Shown here piece by piece: positions 8,622-17,014 of a DNA stretch of 64,000 bases (positions within the stretch are counted from its first letter, which is position 1; the number at the start of each line of letters is the position of its first letter). The notes under the pieces were generated by a model, which had not been told where the DNA came from, did not search any database, and saw nothing but the letters and a program-made list of their open reading frames with translations. Origin of the DNA: Streptomyces venezuelae ATCC 10712. Its GTDB lineage: Bacteria > Actinomycetota > Actinomycetes > Streptomycetales > Streptomycetaceae. The stretch spans positions 3,720,001 through 3,784,000 of the forward strand of contig NZ_CP029197.1 in assembly GCF_008639165.1 (NCBI RefSeq), written 5' to 3'. The translations under genes were made by a program, and so were the position numbers.

Positions 8622-9293
8622 TCAGAGGCTCCGGGCGATGATGTCGCCGTACGAGGTGGTCGCCCGGATGTGCAGGGCGGCGCCCGGGCCTTCGGTGTTG
8701 CTCAGGGAGTTGACGACCCGGCCGTAGGAGGTGCCGGCGTCCAGCGAGGCGGAGACCCCGCGGGCGGCGCCGACCTCGATGCCGCCGGCCTCGGTGCGCA
8801 GGACGACCGTGCCGCCCGTCGCCTCGGCGATCCGCAGGTCGCCCTTCTGGGTGCTGATCTCGGCGGCGCCGCGCAGCCGGCCGACGGTGATGTCGCCGGC
8901 CATCAGGCTCAGCCGGGCGCCCGCGGTCTCGTCGAGCTTGACCGAGCCCTGCGCGCCCTCGAAGACCACCTCGCCCAGGCGTCCGACGCCCCGCACCTCG
9001 GCGGCGGCGGTCTTCGCCTGGACGCGGGAGCCGGCCGGCAGCTGGACGGTGACCTCGACCGAGCCGGAGCTGCCGAGGATCCGGTGCTTCGCGGGGGCCG
9101 CCTCGATCCGCACCACGCCGTCGGCGTGGGTGACCGTGACCTGCTCGGCGGCCTTCACGTCGGCGCTCTTGGAGGCGTTCACCGGCAGGACCTCGACGGT
9201 GGTGTCGGCGCGGTCGGCGGCGATAAAGCGGACGAGTCCGGCGGGGACGTCGAGGACGACCTGGACGGGGGTGGCGGTGGCGAACTTCTGCAT
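8622..9293 (-). CDS. DUF4097 family beta-helix adhesin-like protein
   Basis: A 223-residue protein made of short beta repeats typical of DUF4097 (VRGVGRLGEVVFEGAQGSV, then GDITVGRLRGAAEIS, then GDLRIAEATGGTVVLR). No signal peptide or membrane segment is seen, so it is probably cytoplasmic despite the family's adhesin-like label. It is transcribed divergently from a two-HTH regulator across a 245-bp region full of GTTGC motifs, so that regulator probably controls it. The ATG has AGGAGAGAAGCC upstream. Confidence 0.85.
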   Translation of the reverse strand: MQKFATATPVQVVLDVPAGLVRFIAADRADTTVEVLPVNASKSADVKAAEQVTVTHADGVVRIEAAPAKHRILGSSGSVEVTVQLPAGSRVQAKTAAAEVRGVGRLGEVVFEGAQGSVKLDETAGARLSLMAGDITVGRLRGAAEISTQKGDLRIAEATGGTVVLRTEAGGIEVGAARGVSASLDAGTSYGRVVNSLSNTEGPGAALHIRATTSYGDIIARSL

Positions 9294-9358
9294 GGCTTCT
9301 CTCCTGCGTTCCGCGGCGGGCTCTCTGTCGGCCCGTCGTTTCCGATGAGGGAAAAGCT

Positions 9359-9485
9359 ACGTTGCATTCACGAGTCCGGCAACACGTTCGTTGCGCAGAA
9401 TCTTTGATTTACCAGTTCAGAGCAGTTATTTCATTGCAACGGGCCTGCGACTAACGCAACGAACCGAGCTCGATCCGTTGCAATG
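9359..9485. promoter_or_regulatory. Array of GTTGC/GCAAC operator half-sites
   Basis: Six GTTGC or GCAAC pentamers occur in 127 bp (starting at 9361, 9379, 9390, 9436, 9456 and 9477). Two are arranged as GCAAC-N6-GTTGC (9379-9394). ATTGCAACG (9433-9441) and CGTTGCAAT (9476-9484) form an exact inverted pair 34 bp apart. The array fills the divergent intergenic region and overlaps the -35 box of the regulator gene, so I read it as its autoregulatory operator. The binding protein is inferred, not shown. Confidence 0.6.
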
Positions 9486-9507
9486 GAATGGGGGTGAACG
9501 CTATACT
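9478..9507 (+). promoter_or_regulatory. Predicted sigma-70-type promoter of the two-HTH regulator
   Basis: TTGCAA (9478-9483) and TATACT (9502-9507) are separated by 18 bp, with predicted transcription start near 9514 and the ATG at 9539. The -35 hexamer is embedded in an operator half-site. The in-frame ATG at 9488 would lie upstream of this transcription start, which supports the later start codon. Confidence 0.6.
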
Positions 9508-9538
9508 CGGGCCTCCACGCAGCACGAAGGAGACCGCG

Positions 9539-10279
9539 ATGCCCGGAGGCAGGCTCACCCAGCAGGAACGCCAGCAGATCGCGCTGGGACTGGCCGACAA
9601 CCTCGCCTACGCGGAGATCGCCAGGCGCCTCGACCGCCCCACCTCGACGATCACCCGCGAGGTCATGCGCAACGGCGGCCCCGCCGGTTACCGCTCCGAC
9701 CTCGCCCACCGCGCCACCGAGCACCGCGCCCGCCGCAAGCAGGCCGCCCCCCGGGACCCCCGGACGTCGGCCCCGCAGCCCTACGGCCGCGATGCCGAGG
9801 CCGTGCGCGCCTACGAGGAGCTGTTCACCACCGTCATGATGCAGTCGGGCATGCCCCAGATGATGGCGCGCGTGATGGCCTCCCTCACGCTCGCCGACTC
9901 GGGCAGCCTCACCGCCGCCGAACTCGTCGAACGCCTCCAGGTCAGCCCCGCGTCGATCTCCAAGGCGATCGCGTTCCTGGACGAGCAGGGCATGGTCCGC
10001 CGGGAGCGCGACGACCGCCGCCGCGAGCGCTACGTCGTCGACAACGACGTCTGGTACCAGTCGATGGTGGCCAGCGCCCGGGCCAGCGCCCAGATCGTCG
10101 CCACCGCGCGGCAGGGCGTGAGCGTCTTCGGCGCCGACACCCCGGCGGGCGTCCGCCTGGAGAACACCGCCCGGTTCCTCGACTTCGTCTCCGAGAGCAT
10201 CACCCGCGCGGCGGAGCAGGCCCGCGAGATCCTCCACACCGGACCGCCGCAGCCGCCCTCGGACGACGACACGGCCTGA
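9539..10279 (+). CDS. Two-HTH regulator: IS30-type HTH plus MarR/GbsR-like winged helix
   Basis: A 246-residue regulator with two DNA-binding regions. Residues about 4-45 (LTQQERQQIALGLADNLAYA through RRLDRPTSTITREVMRN) match the HTH_38 module found in IS30 transposases. Residues about 105-170 (SLTAAELVERLQVSPASISK, then FLDEQGMVRRERDDRRRERY) form a MarR/GbsR winged helix with the beta wing. The start at 9539 has AAGGAG seven bases upstream. The protein has no transposase catalytic domain, so it is a regulator and not an IS remnant. It faces the DUF4097 gene across a motif-rich operator region and probably represses both directions. Confidence 0.85.
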   Translation: MPGGRLTQQERQQIALGLADNLAYAEIARRLDRPTSTITREVMRNGGPAGYRSDLAHRATEHRARRKQAAPRDPRTSAPQPYGRDAEAVRAYEELFTTVMMQSGMPQMMARVMASLTLADSGSLTAAELVERLQVSPASISKAIAFLDEQGMVRRERDDRRRERYVVDNDVWYQSMVASARASAQIVATARQGVSVFGADTPAGVRLENTARFLDFVSESITRAAEQAREILHTGPPQPPSDDDTA

Positions 10280-10297
10280 AGCCGCCGGGCGCCTGCC

Positions 10298-11752
10298 TCA
10301 GCCCGCCGCGTCCCGCTGCCCCGGGTCCAGCGGCGGGGACGTCACCCCGCAGTGCACCCGGCACTCCGGGTGGCAGTCCGCCGGCACCCGCGTCCGCATC
10401 GTCGTCCAGGCGAGCACCGCGCCCACCACGAGAATGCCCGCGCACATCGGCATCGCCCGCCGGAACGTCGACCCGAACTCCTCCGCCGAGCGGTACGCCT
10501 CCGGGCCCATCCCCGCCAGCATCGGCAGCGCCGCCACCGCGAGCAGACCCGCCGCCCGGGCCGCCGCGTTGTTGATGCCGCTCGCCAGCCCCGCCCTGGA
10601 CACGTCCACCGAGGCCAGCACGGTCGCCGTCAGCGGCGCGACCAGGGCCGTCATGCCGAGCCCGAGCACCAGCAGGGCCGGCAGCACGTCCACCACGTAC
10701 GAGGCGTCCTCGCCGACCCGGAGCATCAACAGCATGCCGGCGGCACACAGCAGCGGTCCCACCGTGAGCGGAATCCTCGGCCCGATCCGCTCCCCCAGCT
10801 CCCCGGCCCTCGCCGAGAGGAGCAGCATCAGGACCGTCGTCGGCAGCAGGGCCGTCCCGGCACCGAGCGCCGAGTAGCCGGACACCACCTGCAGCTGGAG
10901 GGCGGCCAGGAAGAAGAAGCCGCCGAACGCCGCGTACACGCACAGGGTGACCAGGTTGACCGCGGTGAACATCCGGGACGCGAAGATCGACGGCGGCACC
11001 ATCGCACGCTCGCCGCGCCGCCGCTCCACCAGCACGAACCCGACCCCGACGACGACCCCGGCCGCCCCGGCCCACCAGGCCTCGCCGATCAGCGCGTACG
11101 TCACGAGGGCGAGCGCCGCCGCCCCCAGGACCGCGCCGAGCACGTCGAACCGGCCGTGCGCGGCCTCGTCCCGCGATTCGGGGACGTGTTTCAGGGCGAC
11201 GGGGACGCACAGCGCGGCGAGCGGCACGTTCAGCAGGAACACCCACCGCCAGCCCGGCCCGTCCACCAGCCAGCCGCCCACGAACGGCCCGATCGCCGCC
11301 CCCACCCCGCCGAAGCCGGACCACAGGCCGACCGCCCTCGCCCGGTCGTCCGGGTGGAAGCTCGCCTGGATCAGCGCGAGCGAGCCGGGCGTGAGCAGCG
11401 CCCCGCCCACGCCCTGGAGGGCGCGGGCCGCGATCAGCACCCCGGCGTTCGGGGCGAGCCCGCACAGCAGCGAGGCGAGCGCGAACCACACCACCCCGAT
11501 CACGAAGACCCGGCGGCGCCCGAACCGGTCGCCGAGCGAGCCGCCGAGCAGGATCAGCCCGGCCAGGGTCAGCATGTAGGCGTTGACCGTCCACTGGAGA
11601 ACGGCCAGGTCGGCGCCGAGATCGGCGCCGATGTGCGGCAGGGCGACATTGACGACGGTGGAGTCGAGCAGGGCCATCCCGGAGCCGAGGACGGTCGTGA
11701 ACACGATCCATCGTCCGGGCCCCGAGGCCATCCGCACGTCCCGCTCACCCAT
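10298..11752 (-). CDS. MFS multidrug efflux transporter, EmrB/QacA (DHA2) family
   Basis: A 484-residue integral membrane protein with about 14 hydrophobic segments. Motif A is GGSLGDRFGRRRVFV after TM2, motif B-like RALQGVGGALLTPG follows, and the DHA2 motif C appears as GGVGAAIGPFVGGWL. The N-terminal LLDSTVVNVALPHI is diagnostic for proton-driven drug:H+ antiporters of this family. It converges with the two-HTH regulator, so the two share an intergenic gap of only 18 bp. The substrate is unknown. Confidence 0.92.
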   Translation of the reverse strand: MGERDVRMASGPGRWIVFTTVLGSGMALLDSTVVNVALPHIGADLGADLAVLQWTVNAYMLTLAGLILLGGSLGDRFGRRRVFVIGVVWFALASLLCGLAPNAGVLIAARALQGVGGALLTPGSLALIQASFHPDDRARAVGLWSGFGGVGAAIGPFVGGWLVDGPGWRWVFLLNVPLAALCVPVALKHVPESRDEAAHGRFDVLGAVLGAAALALVTYALIGEAWWAGAAGVVVGVGFVLVERRRGERAMVPPSIFASRMFTAVNLVTLCVYAAFGGFFFLAALQLQVVSGYSALGAGTALLPTTVLMLLLSARAGELGERIGPRIPLTVGPLLCAAGMLLMLRVGEDASYVVDVLPALLVLGLGMTALVAPLTATVLASVDVSRAGLASGINNAAARAAGLLAVAALPMLAGMGPEAYRSAEEFGSTFRRAMPMCAGILVVGAVLAWTTMRTRVPADCHPECRVHCGVTSPPLDPGQRDAAG

Positions 11753-11778
11753 GCCAGCATGGTCCCGCGAATGCCGAA

Positions 11779-11817
11779 GCCCCGCCCACCGGAATCCGAG
11801 GAGACGGTGGGCGGGGC
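11779..11817 (-). terminator. Terminator after the secreted propeller protein gene
   Basis: Perfect 13-bp inverted repeat GCCCCGCCCACCG (11779-11791) and CGGTGGGCGGGGC (11805-11817) with a 13-nt loop, 16 bp downstream of the stop. Confidence 0.75.
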
Positions 11818-11833
11818 AGCGGTGGCCGACGGG

Positions 11834-13828
11834 TCAGCGGGTGATGTTGAAGTACTTCCACGCGCCGGTGACCGAGCTGTTCACGTCGTCGCCGGACACG
11901 CCGTCCACGTACGAGGTGCGGACCCGGGCGCGGACGCCCTCCGCCCCGGCGCCGTCGAACAGGATGTACGCCATGCCGCCGCTGTTCAGCGGGGCGAGGT
12001 CCTCGGAGCCGGTGCGCCAGGCGCCCGCGTACCAGACCTGGACCTCGTACTTGGTCTTGCGGCCCGGGTACGGGTTGTTCCACGCGGTGAGCAGCACGTC
12101 GCCGGTCTGGTGGTACGTCTGGTACCAGATGGTGCCGATCTTCGACCACTTGTAGTGCCGGGACAGCGTGCTCGCCTGACCGGCCCGGGTGTACACCGTG
12201 GAGCCGACGTGGGCCCAGCCGGAGCGGGTGTCACCGAGGAAGTCGGCGGTCACCCAGGTGTCGCGGGTCATCTTCGTCGTCACCGACAGCTTGCCCGCCG
12301 AGTTGACCGTGCCGCGCTTGAGCAGCCGCCGCGGCTCCGGGCCGTACGGGTCCGCCCAGATCTCCACCACGCGGTTGCGGTACGTCCAGCCGAGGGACGC
12401 CGTGTACGTCACGTCGGTGCCGTAGTTGACCGTGCGACGGTTCTGGTCCAGCGTCAGGGCGGTCTTGTACGGGGTCACCTTGATGACCGCCGTGCCGCTC
12501 GCCCCCACGTGCGTGGCGTCGCCCGCGTACGCCACCTTGTACGTGGCGTTGCCGGCCGCCATCGGCTTGTCCGTGAAGGAGAACGTGCCGTTCGCGCCGA
12601 GGTTCCGCGTCCCGAGCGCCGTGCCCTTCGGGGCCTCGGCGTCGTACCGGGTCACGGTGAGCGGCGTGCCGGAGGGCAGCCCCAGGGTCGCCGCGACCGT
12701 GCCGGAGACGGTGATCTCCCTGCCGACGCCCACGGTGGCCGGGACCTTCACGGTGACGGTCGGCAGGGACTTGGTGGGCGTGTCCAGGACGTGCAGACGG
12801 GCGTTGCCGCTGCCGCTCGCCGTGGTGACCGCGAACAGGCGGCTGCCGCCCGGCTCGAAGGCGAGGGCGCCGTCGGCGAGGTTGTCGCCGCCGCTGCTGG
12901 TCCCCGTGCCGGGGAAGTCGTACTGCCGCACGGCCTTCGTCTCGCCCGGCCGGTAGACGAACACATCGGCCTTGTACGGGGCGTCGGAGCCGGCCGCGAC
13001 GGTGCCGTCGGGCGCGACGGCCACGGCGGCGCCGTGGTACTCGCTGGCGTAGGACGGCAGCTCGGCCATGTCGGTGGTCCGCCACACCCGGTGGCGGTTG
13101 CCGGCGGTGGCCGTGATGAGCCTGTCGCCGTCCGGGGTGTAGGCGAGGTCGTTGGCCATGCCCACCGAGCCGACGTCGGCGGCGGTGCGCGCGGTACGGG
13201 TCGCGGTGGCCGTCGACGCGTCGTACGTGCCGAGCAGGAACCGGTGGTAGTACGAGGACATCGCCGCGAAGGCATTCGGGTCCGTCGGCGAGGAGACGAG
13301 CCTCGGGGCGCCCGAGTAGTTCAGCTCGGCGTCCTGGGCCAAGGTCACCACGGGTTCGGCACCAGAGGTGTCGACCGACCCGATGTCGCCGTGGTCGCCG
13401 TTGCCGTAGCCGAACCAGATCCTGCCGCCGGCGAGCGCGACGTACTGCGGGTCGGTGCCCTCGCCGGTGGCGTACCGGGCGCGCTCGGTCCCGGCCTGCG
13501 CGTCCAGGGCGACGACGGCGTCGGCGCCCGGGACCGCGGCGTACAGGCTGCCCGCGTCGGCGGAGAGCGCGAGCCCGGTGACCCCGGGAAGGCCGGTGAC
13601 GGTGCTCAGCACCGTGCCCGCGTAGTCGGTCGCGACGACCTTCCCGAGATACGGGTCACTGATGAAGATCTTCCGGTGGACGCCGTCCACCACCATGTCG
13701 CCCACGGACGACATCGGAAGCGCCTTGCTGCTGTCGGCGGCCGCCTGGCCCGCCGTGCCCGCGACGAGCGCCGCGGAGCTGACGAGGACCGCGAACGACG
13801 TCGCGGCCGAGAGAGTGCGCTTGCGCAC
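11834..13828 (-). CDS. Secreted beta-propeller and Ig-like repeat protein
   Basis: A 664-residue exported protein. VRKRTLSAATSFAVLVSS begins a Sec signal peptide ending near GQAAADS. Residues about 40-330 contain YncE/NHL-like propeller blades (KIFISDPYLGKVVATDYAG, TGLALSADAGSLYAAVPGA). Residues about 335-560 hold Ig-like bacterial beta-sandwich repeats (TVTVKVPATVGVGREITVSG, YAGDATHVGASGTAVIKV). The C-terminus is a beta-rich tail. GTG at 13828 is preferred because it begins a normal n-region and follows a GGGGGG run; a start at 13852 would add eight hydrophobic residues. The function is unknown, probably extracellular matrix or cell envelope. Confidence 0.8.
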   Translation of the reverse strand: MRKRTLSAATSFAVLVSSAALVAGTAGQAAADSSKALPMSSVGDMVVDGVHRKIFISDPYLGKVVATDYAGTVLSTVTGLPGVTGLALSADAGSLYAAVPGADAVVALDAQAGTERARYATGEGTDPQYVALAGGRIWFGYGNGDHGDIGSVDTSGAEPVVTLAQDAELNYSGAPRLVSSPTDPNAFAAMSSYYHRFLLGTYDASTATATRTARTAADVGSVGMANDLAYTPDGDRLITATAGNRHRVWRTTDMAELPSYASEYHGAAVAVAPDGTVAAGSDAPYKADVFVYRPGETKAVRQYDFPGTGTSSGGDNLADGALAFEPGGSRLFAVTTASGSGNARLHVLDTPTKSLPTVTVKVPATVGVGREITVSGTVAATLGLPSGTPLTVTRYDAEAPKGTALGTRNLGANGTFSFTDKPMAAGNATYKVAYAGDATHVGASGTAVIKVTPYKTALTLDQNRRTVNYGTDVTYTASLGWTYRNRVVEIWADPYGPEPRRLLKRGTVNSAGKLSVTTKMTRDTWVTADFLGDTRSGWAHVGSTVYTRAGQASTLSRHYKWSKIGTIWYQTYHQTGDVLLTAWNNPYPGRKTKYEVQVWYAGAWRTGSEDLAPLNSGGMAYILFDGAGAEGVRARVRTSYVDGVSGDDVNSSVTGAWKYFNITR

Positions 13829-13942
13829 GATGAAGAGCCCCCCAAAGAGCATGGTTCCGGCCCCTCAACACGGGGCGCGGTGCACGAAGACTAGAACACG
13901 CCTGCGACACATCGCTCCCCGGTATCCGCGCCGTGCACGACC

Positions 13943-13968
13943 GGCCCCGCCGCCGCGCGAGCGGGGCC
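13943..13968 (-). terminator. Hairpin after the patB/malY-like gene
   Basis: GGCCCCGC (13943-13950) pairs with GCGGGGCC (13961-13968) across a 10-nt loop just past the stop at 13971. It is short but very GC-rich. Confidence 0.5.
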
Positions 13969-13970
13969 CC

Positions 13971-15149
13971 TCAGGTCGTGCGCAGTCGCGCCGCCGCGCG
14001 GACCAGCGCGTCCACGCCGCGTTCGGCCTTCGCCCGGGGGCAGCCGACGTTCAGCCGGACGAAACCGGGGGTGCCGTAGACCCCGCCGGGCATGATCGCG
14101 ACCTTCTCGACCGTGATCAGCTCCTCCTGGAGCCGGGTCTCCTCGATGCCGAGCGGCCGCAGGTCGATCCAGGCGAGATAGCCGGCCTGCGGGGGCTCCC
14201 AGCGCACCCCGGGCAGCCCGTCGGCCAGTCGCCGCCGGACCGTCTCCATCGTGCCCGCCACATAGCCGCGCAGCTCGTCCAGCCAGGCCGCGCCCTGCCG
14301 GTACGCGGCGATGTGGGCGGTCAGCGAGAGCACGGCGGGCGAGGCCAGGCCCTCGCCGGTCTCCATCCGCCGGATGAAGGCCGTCCGCTCGTCGGGGTCG
14401 CCGATCAGCCCGTACGAGCCGGAGAGCGCGGGAAAGTTGAAGGCCTTGGTGCCCGAGGTGACCAGGGCCCAGCGGTGGCCCCGGCCCGGCTCGGCGATCC
14501 GGGTCCACGGGACGTGCCGGTGGCCCTCGGTGGTCAGGTCGGCGTGGATCTCGTCGCTGACGACGGCCGCGCCGTGCCGCTCGGCCAGTGCGGCGAAGGC
14601 GCTGAGCTCCTCCTCGGTCCACACCCGGCCGGTCGGGTTGTGCGGGGAGCAGAGCAGCAGCATCGTGCTGTCGGGCCGGGCCAGCTCCCGTTCGAGGGCT
14701 TCGAGGTCCCCGAGCGGTACGCCGCGCAGCTCGCGCCCGAGCCCGGTGACGGCCTTGCGGAAGCCGTCGTACGTGGGGGTGTGGACGACCACGCCGTCAC
14801 CGGGGGCGGTCCACATCTGGAGCAGCTGGGAGAGCTGGCTGAGCACGGAGGGCGCGTACACCAGGGAGTCCGGGTCGATCGCGGTGTCGAAGCGGTCGGC
14901 GTACCAGTGGCGTATCGCCTCCCGGAAGTCGCCGAGCCGCCAGTCCGTGTAGCCGAAGACACCGTGGTCCACCCGGTCGCGGAGGGCCGTGAGGACCTCG
15001 GGCGGGGAGGCGAAGTCCATGTCGGAGATGGTGAAGGGGAGCAGGTCGGACACGCCGAAGCGGTCCGCGATCCCGTCCCACTGGACCGACCAGGTCCCGC
15101 GCCGGTCCGTCTCCCGGTCGAAGTCGTACATCAGGTCCCTCTCGTCCAC
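13971..15149 (-). CDS. PLP-dependent aminotransferase, MalY/PatB (cystathionine beta-lyase-like) family
   Basis: A 392-residue fold-type I PLP enzyme. Family signatures are the N-terminal GTWSVQWDGIADRFG and DMDFASPPEV, VFGYTDW, SPHNPTGRVW, VVSDEIHADLT, and the PLP lysine in VTSGTKAFNFPAL. MalY/PatB members usually act as C-S lyases on cystathionine and similar thioethers. The start may be the internal ATG at MYDFDRE. It lies downstream of fba but is separated from it by a strong terminator, so it probably has its own promoter activity or depends on readthrough. Confidence 0.9.
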   Translation of the reverse strand: MDERDLMYDFDRETDRRGTWSVQWDGIADRFGVSDLLPFTISDMDFASPPEVLTALRDRVDHGVFGYTDWRLGDFREAIRHWYADRFDTAIDPDSLVYAPSVLSQLSQLLQMWTAPGDGVVVHTPTYDGFRKAVTGLGRELRGVPLGDLEALERELARPDSTMLLLCSPHNPTGRVWTEEELSAFAALAERHGAAVVSDEIHADLTTEGHRHVPWTRIAEPGRGHRWALVTSGTKAFNFPALSGSYGLIGDPDERTAFIRRMETGEGLASPAVLSLTAHIAAYRQGAAWLDELRGYVAGTMETVRRRLADGLPGVRWEPPQAGYLAWIDLRPLGIEETRLQEELITVEKVAIMPGGVYGTPGFVRLNVGCPRAKAERGVDALVRAAARLRTT

Positions 15150-15154
15150 GACGA

Positions 15155-15186
15155 AAGGCCCGGCACCTGGGGAGGTGCCGGGCCTT
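15155..15186 (-). terminator. Strong terminator after fba
   Basis: Perfect 14-bp stem AAGGCCCGGCACCT (15155-15168) and AGGTGCCGGGCCTT (15173-15186) with a GGGG loop, 20 bp after the fba stop. Confidence 0.85.
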
Positions 15187-15205
15187 CGCTCACACGATCA
15201 ACGCG

Positions 15206-16228
15206 TTACTTCAGCTTGGTGCCGGTCGAGCGCAGCGCGGCGCAGGCCTCGGTCACGCGGACGGCCATGCCGGCCTCGGCCAGCTTGCCCCAGGTGCGCG
15301 GGTCGTAGGTCGACTTGATGCCGACCTCGCCGTCGACCTTCAGGACGCCGTCGTAGTTCTTGAACATGTGGTTCGCCACCGGACGCGTGAAGGCGTACTG
15401 GGTGTCGGTGTCCAGGTTCATCTTCACGACGCCGTTCTCCAGCGCGGTGGCGATCTCCTCGGCCGTGGAGCCCGAGCCGCCGTGGAAGACGAAGTCGAAC
15501 GGGGAGGCCTTGCCGTACTTCTCGGCGACACCCGCCTGGAGGTCCTTGAGGAGCTCCGGGCGCAGGACGACGTTGCCCGGCTTGTAGACGCCGTGCACGT
15601 TGCCGAAGGAGGCGGCGAGCAGGTAGCGGCCCTTCTCGCCCAGGCCCAGGGCCTCGGCGGTGCGGAGCGCGTCCTCGACGGTGGTGTACAGCTCGTCGTT
15701 GATCTCGTGGCTGACGCCGTCCTCCTCGCCGCCGGTCGGGGTGATCTCGACCTCAAGGATGATCTTGGCGGCGGCGGCCTTGGCGAGCAGCTCCTGGCCG
15801 ATGGCCAGGTTGTCCGCGAGGGTCTCGGCGGAGCCGTCCCACATGTGGGACTGGAACAGCGGGTCGCGACCGGCCTTGACGCGCTCGGCGGAGATGTCGA
15901 GCAGCGGACGGACGTAGCCGTCCAGCTTGTCCTTGGGGCAGTGGTCGGTGTGCAGCGCGACCGTGATGTCGTACTTCGCGGCGACGATGTGCGCGAACTC
16001 GGCGAGGGCAACGGCGCCCGTGACCATGTCCTTGTTGTACTGGCCGCCCAGGAACTCGGCTCCGCCGGTCGAGATCTGGATGATGCCGTCGCTCTCGGCC
16101 TCCGCGAAACCGCGCAGGGCGGCGTGCAGGGTCTGGGACGAAGTCACGTTGATGGCCGGGTAGGCGAACTTGCCTGCCTTCGCCCGGTCGAGCATCTCGT
16201 TGTAGACCTCGGGGGTTGCGATGGGCAT
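15206..16228 (-). CDS. fba: Class II fructose-bisphosphate aldolase
   Basis: A 340-residue zinc-dependent aldolase interconverting fructose-1,6-bisphosphate and DHAP plus glyceraldehyde-3-phosphate. Zinc and active-site motifs are visible: VALHTDHCPKD (catalytic Asp and zinc His), LEVEITPTGGEEDGVSHE, FGNVHGVYKPGNV, and FVFHGGSGSTAEEI with the second zinc His. MPIATPEVYNEMLDRAK is the usual actinobacterial N-terminus. Shine-Dalgarno AAGGAGCGG precedes the ATG. It is flanked by a terminator downstream and by the parS palindrome upstream. Confidence 0.97.
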   Translation of the reverse strand: MPIATPEVYNEMLDRAKAGKFAYPAINVTSSQTLHAALRGFAEAESDGIIQISTGGAEFLGGQYNKDMVTGAVALAEFAHIVAAKYDITVALHTDHCPKDKLDGYVRPLLDISAERVKAGRDPLFQSHMWDGSAETLADNLAIGQELLAKAAAAKIILEVEITPTGGEEDGVSHEINDELYTTVEDALRTAEALGLGEKGRYLLAASFGNVHGVYKPGNVVLRPELLKDLQAGVAEKYGKASPFDFVFHGGSGSTAEEIATALENGVVKMNLDTDTQYAFTRPVANHMFKNYDGVLKVDGEVGIKSTYDPRTWGKLAEAGMAVRVTEACAALRSTGTKLK

Positions 16229-16345
16229 TCGTCCGCTCCTTGTGATGTGCGGGGTGTGTGCGTTGCTGTCCCTGACCTGGGGGCGACGTCATCGTCGACG
16301 CCCATCCTTCCAGACTCTTCTGCGGGCTCCCACGGGCACGGCACG

Positions 16346-16387
16346 CCAAGGGGCGGGGTGTTTCACGTGAAACACCCCGCCCCTTGG
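16346..16387. promoter_or_regulatory. parS: parS site inside a perfect 42-bp palindrome
   Basis: A perfect 42-bp inverted repeat (21-bp arms, no spacer) lies between the fba start and the pyrE stop. Its centre, 16360-16373, is GTTTCACGTGAAAC, the Streptomyces parS consensus bound by ParB. The outer arms (CCAAGGGGCGGGGT and complement) are GC-rich and, read as RNA, would form a terminator for pyrE, so the element may do both jobs. parS sites are known to concentrate around oriC, so the window may lie within a few hundred kilobases of the origin. No other copy was noticed in the window. Confidence 0.9.
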
Positions 16388-16450
16388 TAAAAGCCCAGGT
16401 CAGGACAGTTATCACCAGTGCCCGGGACCTAAGTCACGACTTCGCGGCGG

Positions 16451-16990
16451 TTACGCCAGGTCGAGATCGGCCAGCTGGTAGCCGGTGAGGTACGTCAGGC
16501 CCGCCCCGGCGATGGCGTCGGCGGCACCCCGGTCCACGATCGTCGCGACGGCGACGACCTCGCCGCCGGCCTCACGGACGGCCTCGACGGCGGTCAGCGG
16601 CGAACCGCCGGTGGTCGAGGTGTCCTCGACCACCAGGCAGCGACGGCCCTTGACGTCCGTGCCCTCGATACGGCGCTGCATGCCGTGCGCCTTCTGCGCC
16701 TTCCGTACGACGAAGGCGTCGAGGCGCTGTCCGCGTGCGGCGGAGGCGTGCAGCATCGAGGTGGCGACCGGGTCGGCACCCAGGGTCAGCCCGCCGACGC
16801 AGTCGAAGTCCAGGTCGGCCGTGAGGTCGAGCATGACCTGACCCACCATCGGCGCGGCCTCGCCGTCCAGCGTGATCCGGCGCAGGTCGATGTAGTAGTC
16901 GGCTTCCAGACCCGAGGAGAGGGTCACCTTGCCGTGCACCACGGCCTTGTCCTTGATCTGCTGGAGCAGCTCAGCGCGTACGTCAGTCAT
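16451..16990 (-). CDS. pyrE: Orotate phosphoribosyltransferase
   Basis: A 179-residue type I phosphoribosyltransferase that makes orotidine-5-phosphate from orotate and PRPP in pyrimidine synthesis. The PRPP-binding motif is RRCLVVEDTSTTGGSPL. The N-terminal GKVTLSSGLEADYYIDLRR is the typical orotate-binding start, followed by VGGLTLGADPVATSM and FVVRKAQKAHGMQRRIEG with the flexible catalytic loop lysines. It appears monocistronic, ending before the parS/terminator palindrome. Confidence 0.96.
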   Translation of the reverse strand: MTDVRAELLQQIKDKAVVHGKVTLSSGLEADYYIDLRRITLDGEAAPMVGQVMLDLTADLDFDCVGGLTLGADPVATSMLHASAARGQRLDAFVVRKAQKAHGMQRRIEGTDVKGRRCLVVEDTSTTGGSPLTAVEAVREAGGEVVAVATIVDRGAADAIAGAGLTYLTGYQLADLDLA

Positions 16991-17014
16991 GTCGAGCAGC
17001 TTAAAGGGCCCCGT

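Noticed and set aside
9539..9700. IS30-type HTH read as an insertion-sequence remnant
   Set aside because: The HTH continues in frame into a MarR/GbsR-like winged helix, with its own promoter and RBS and no DDE transposase core or terminal repeats.
10352..13894. A 1180-codon open frame on the plus strand
   Set aside because: Antisense to the MFS transporter and the secreted propeller protein. Composition is His/Arg/Gly/Asp-rich with no domain, typical of the mirror frame of high-GC genes.
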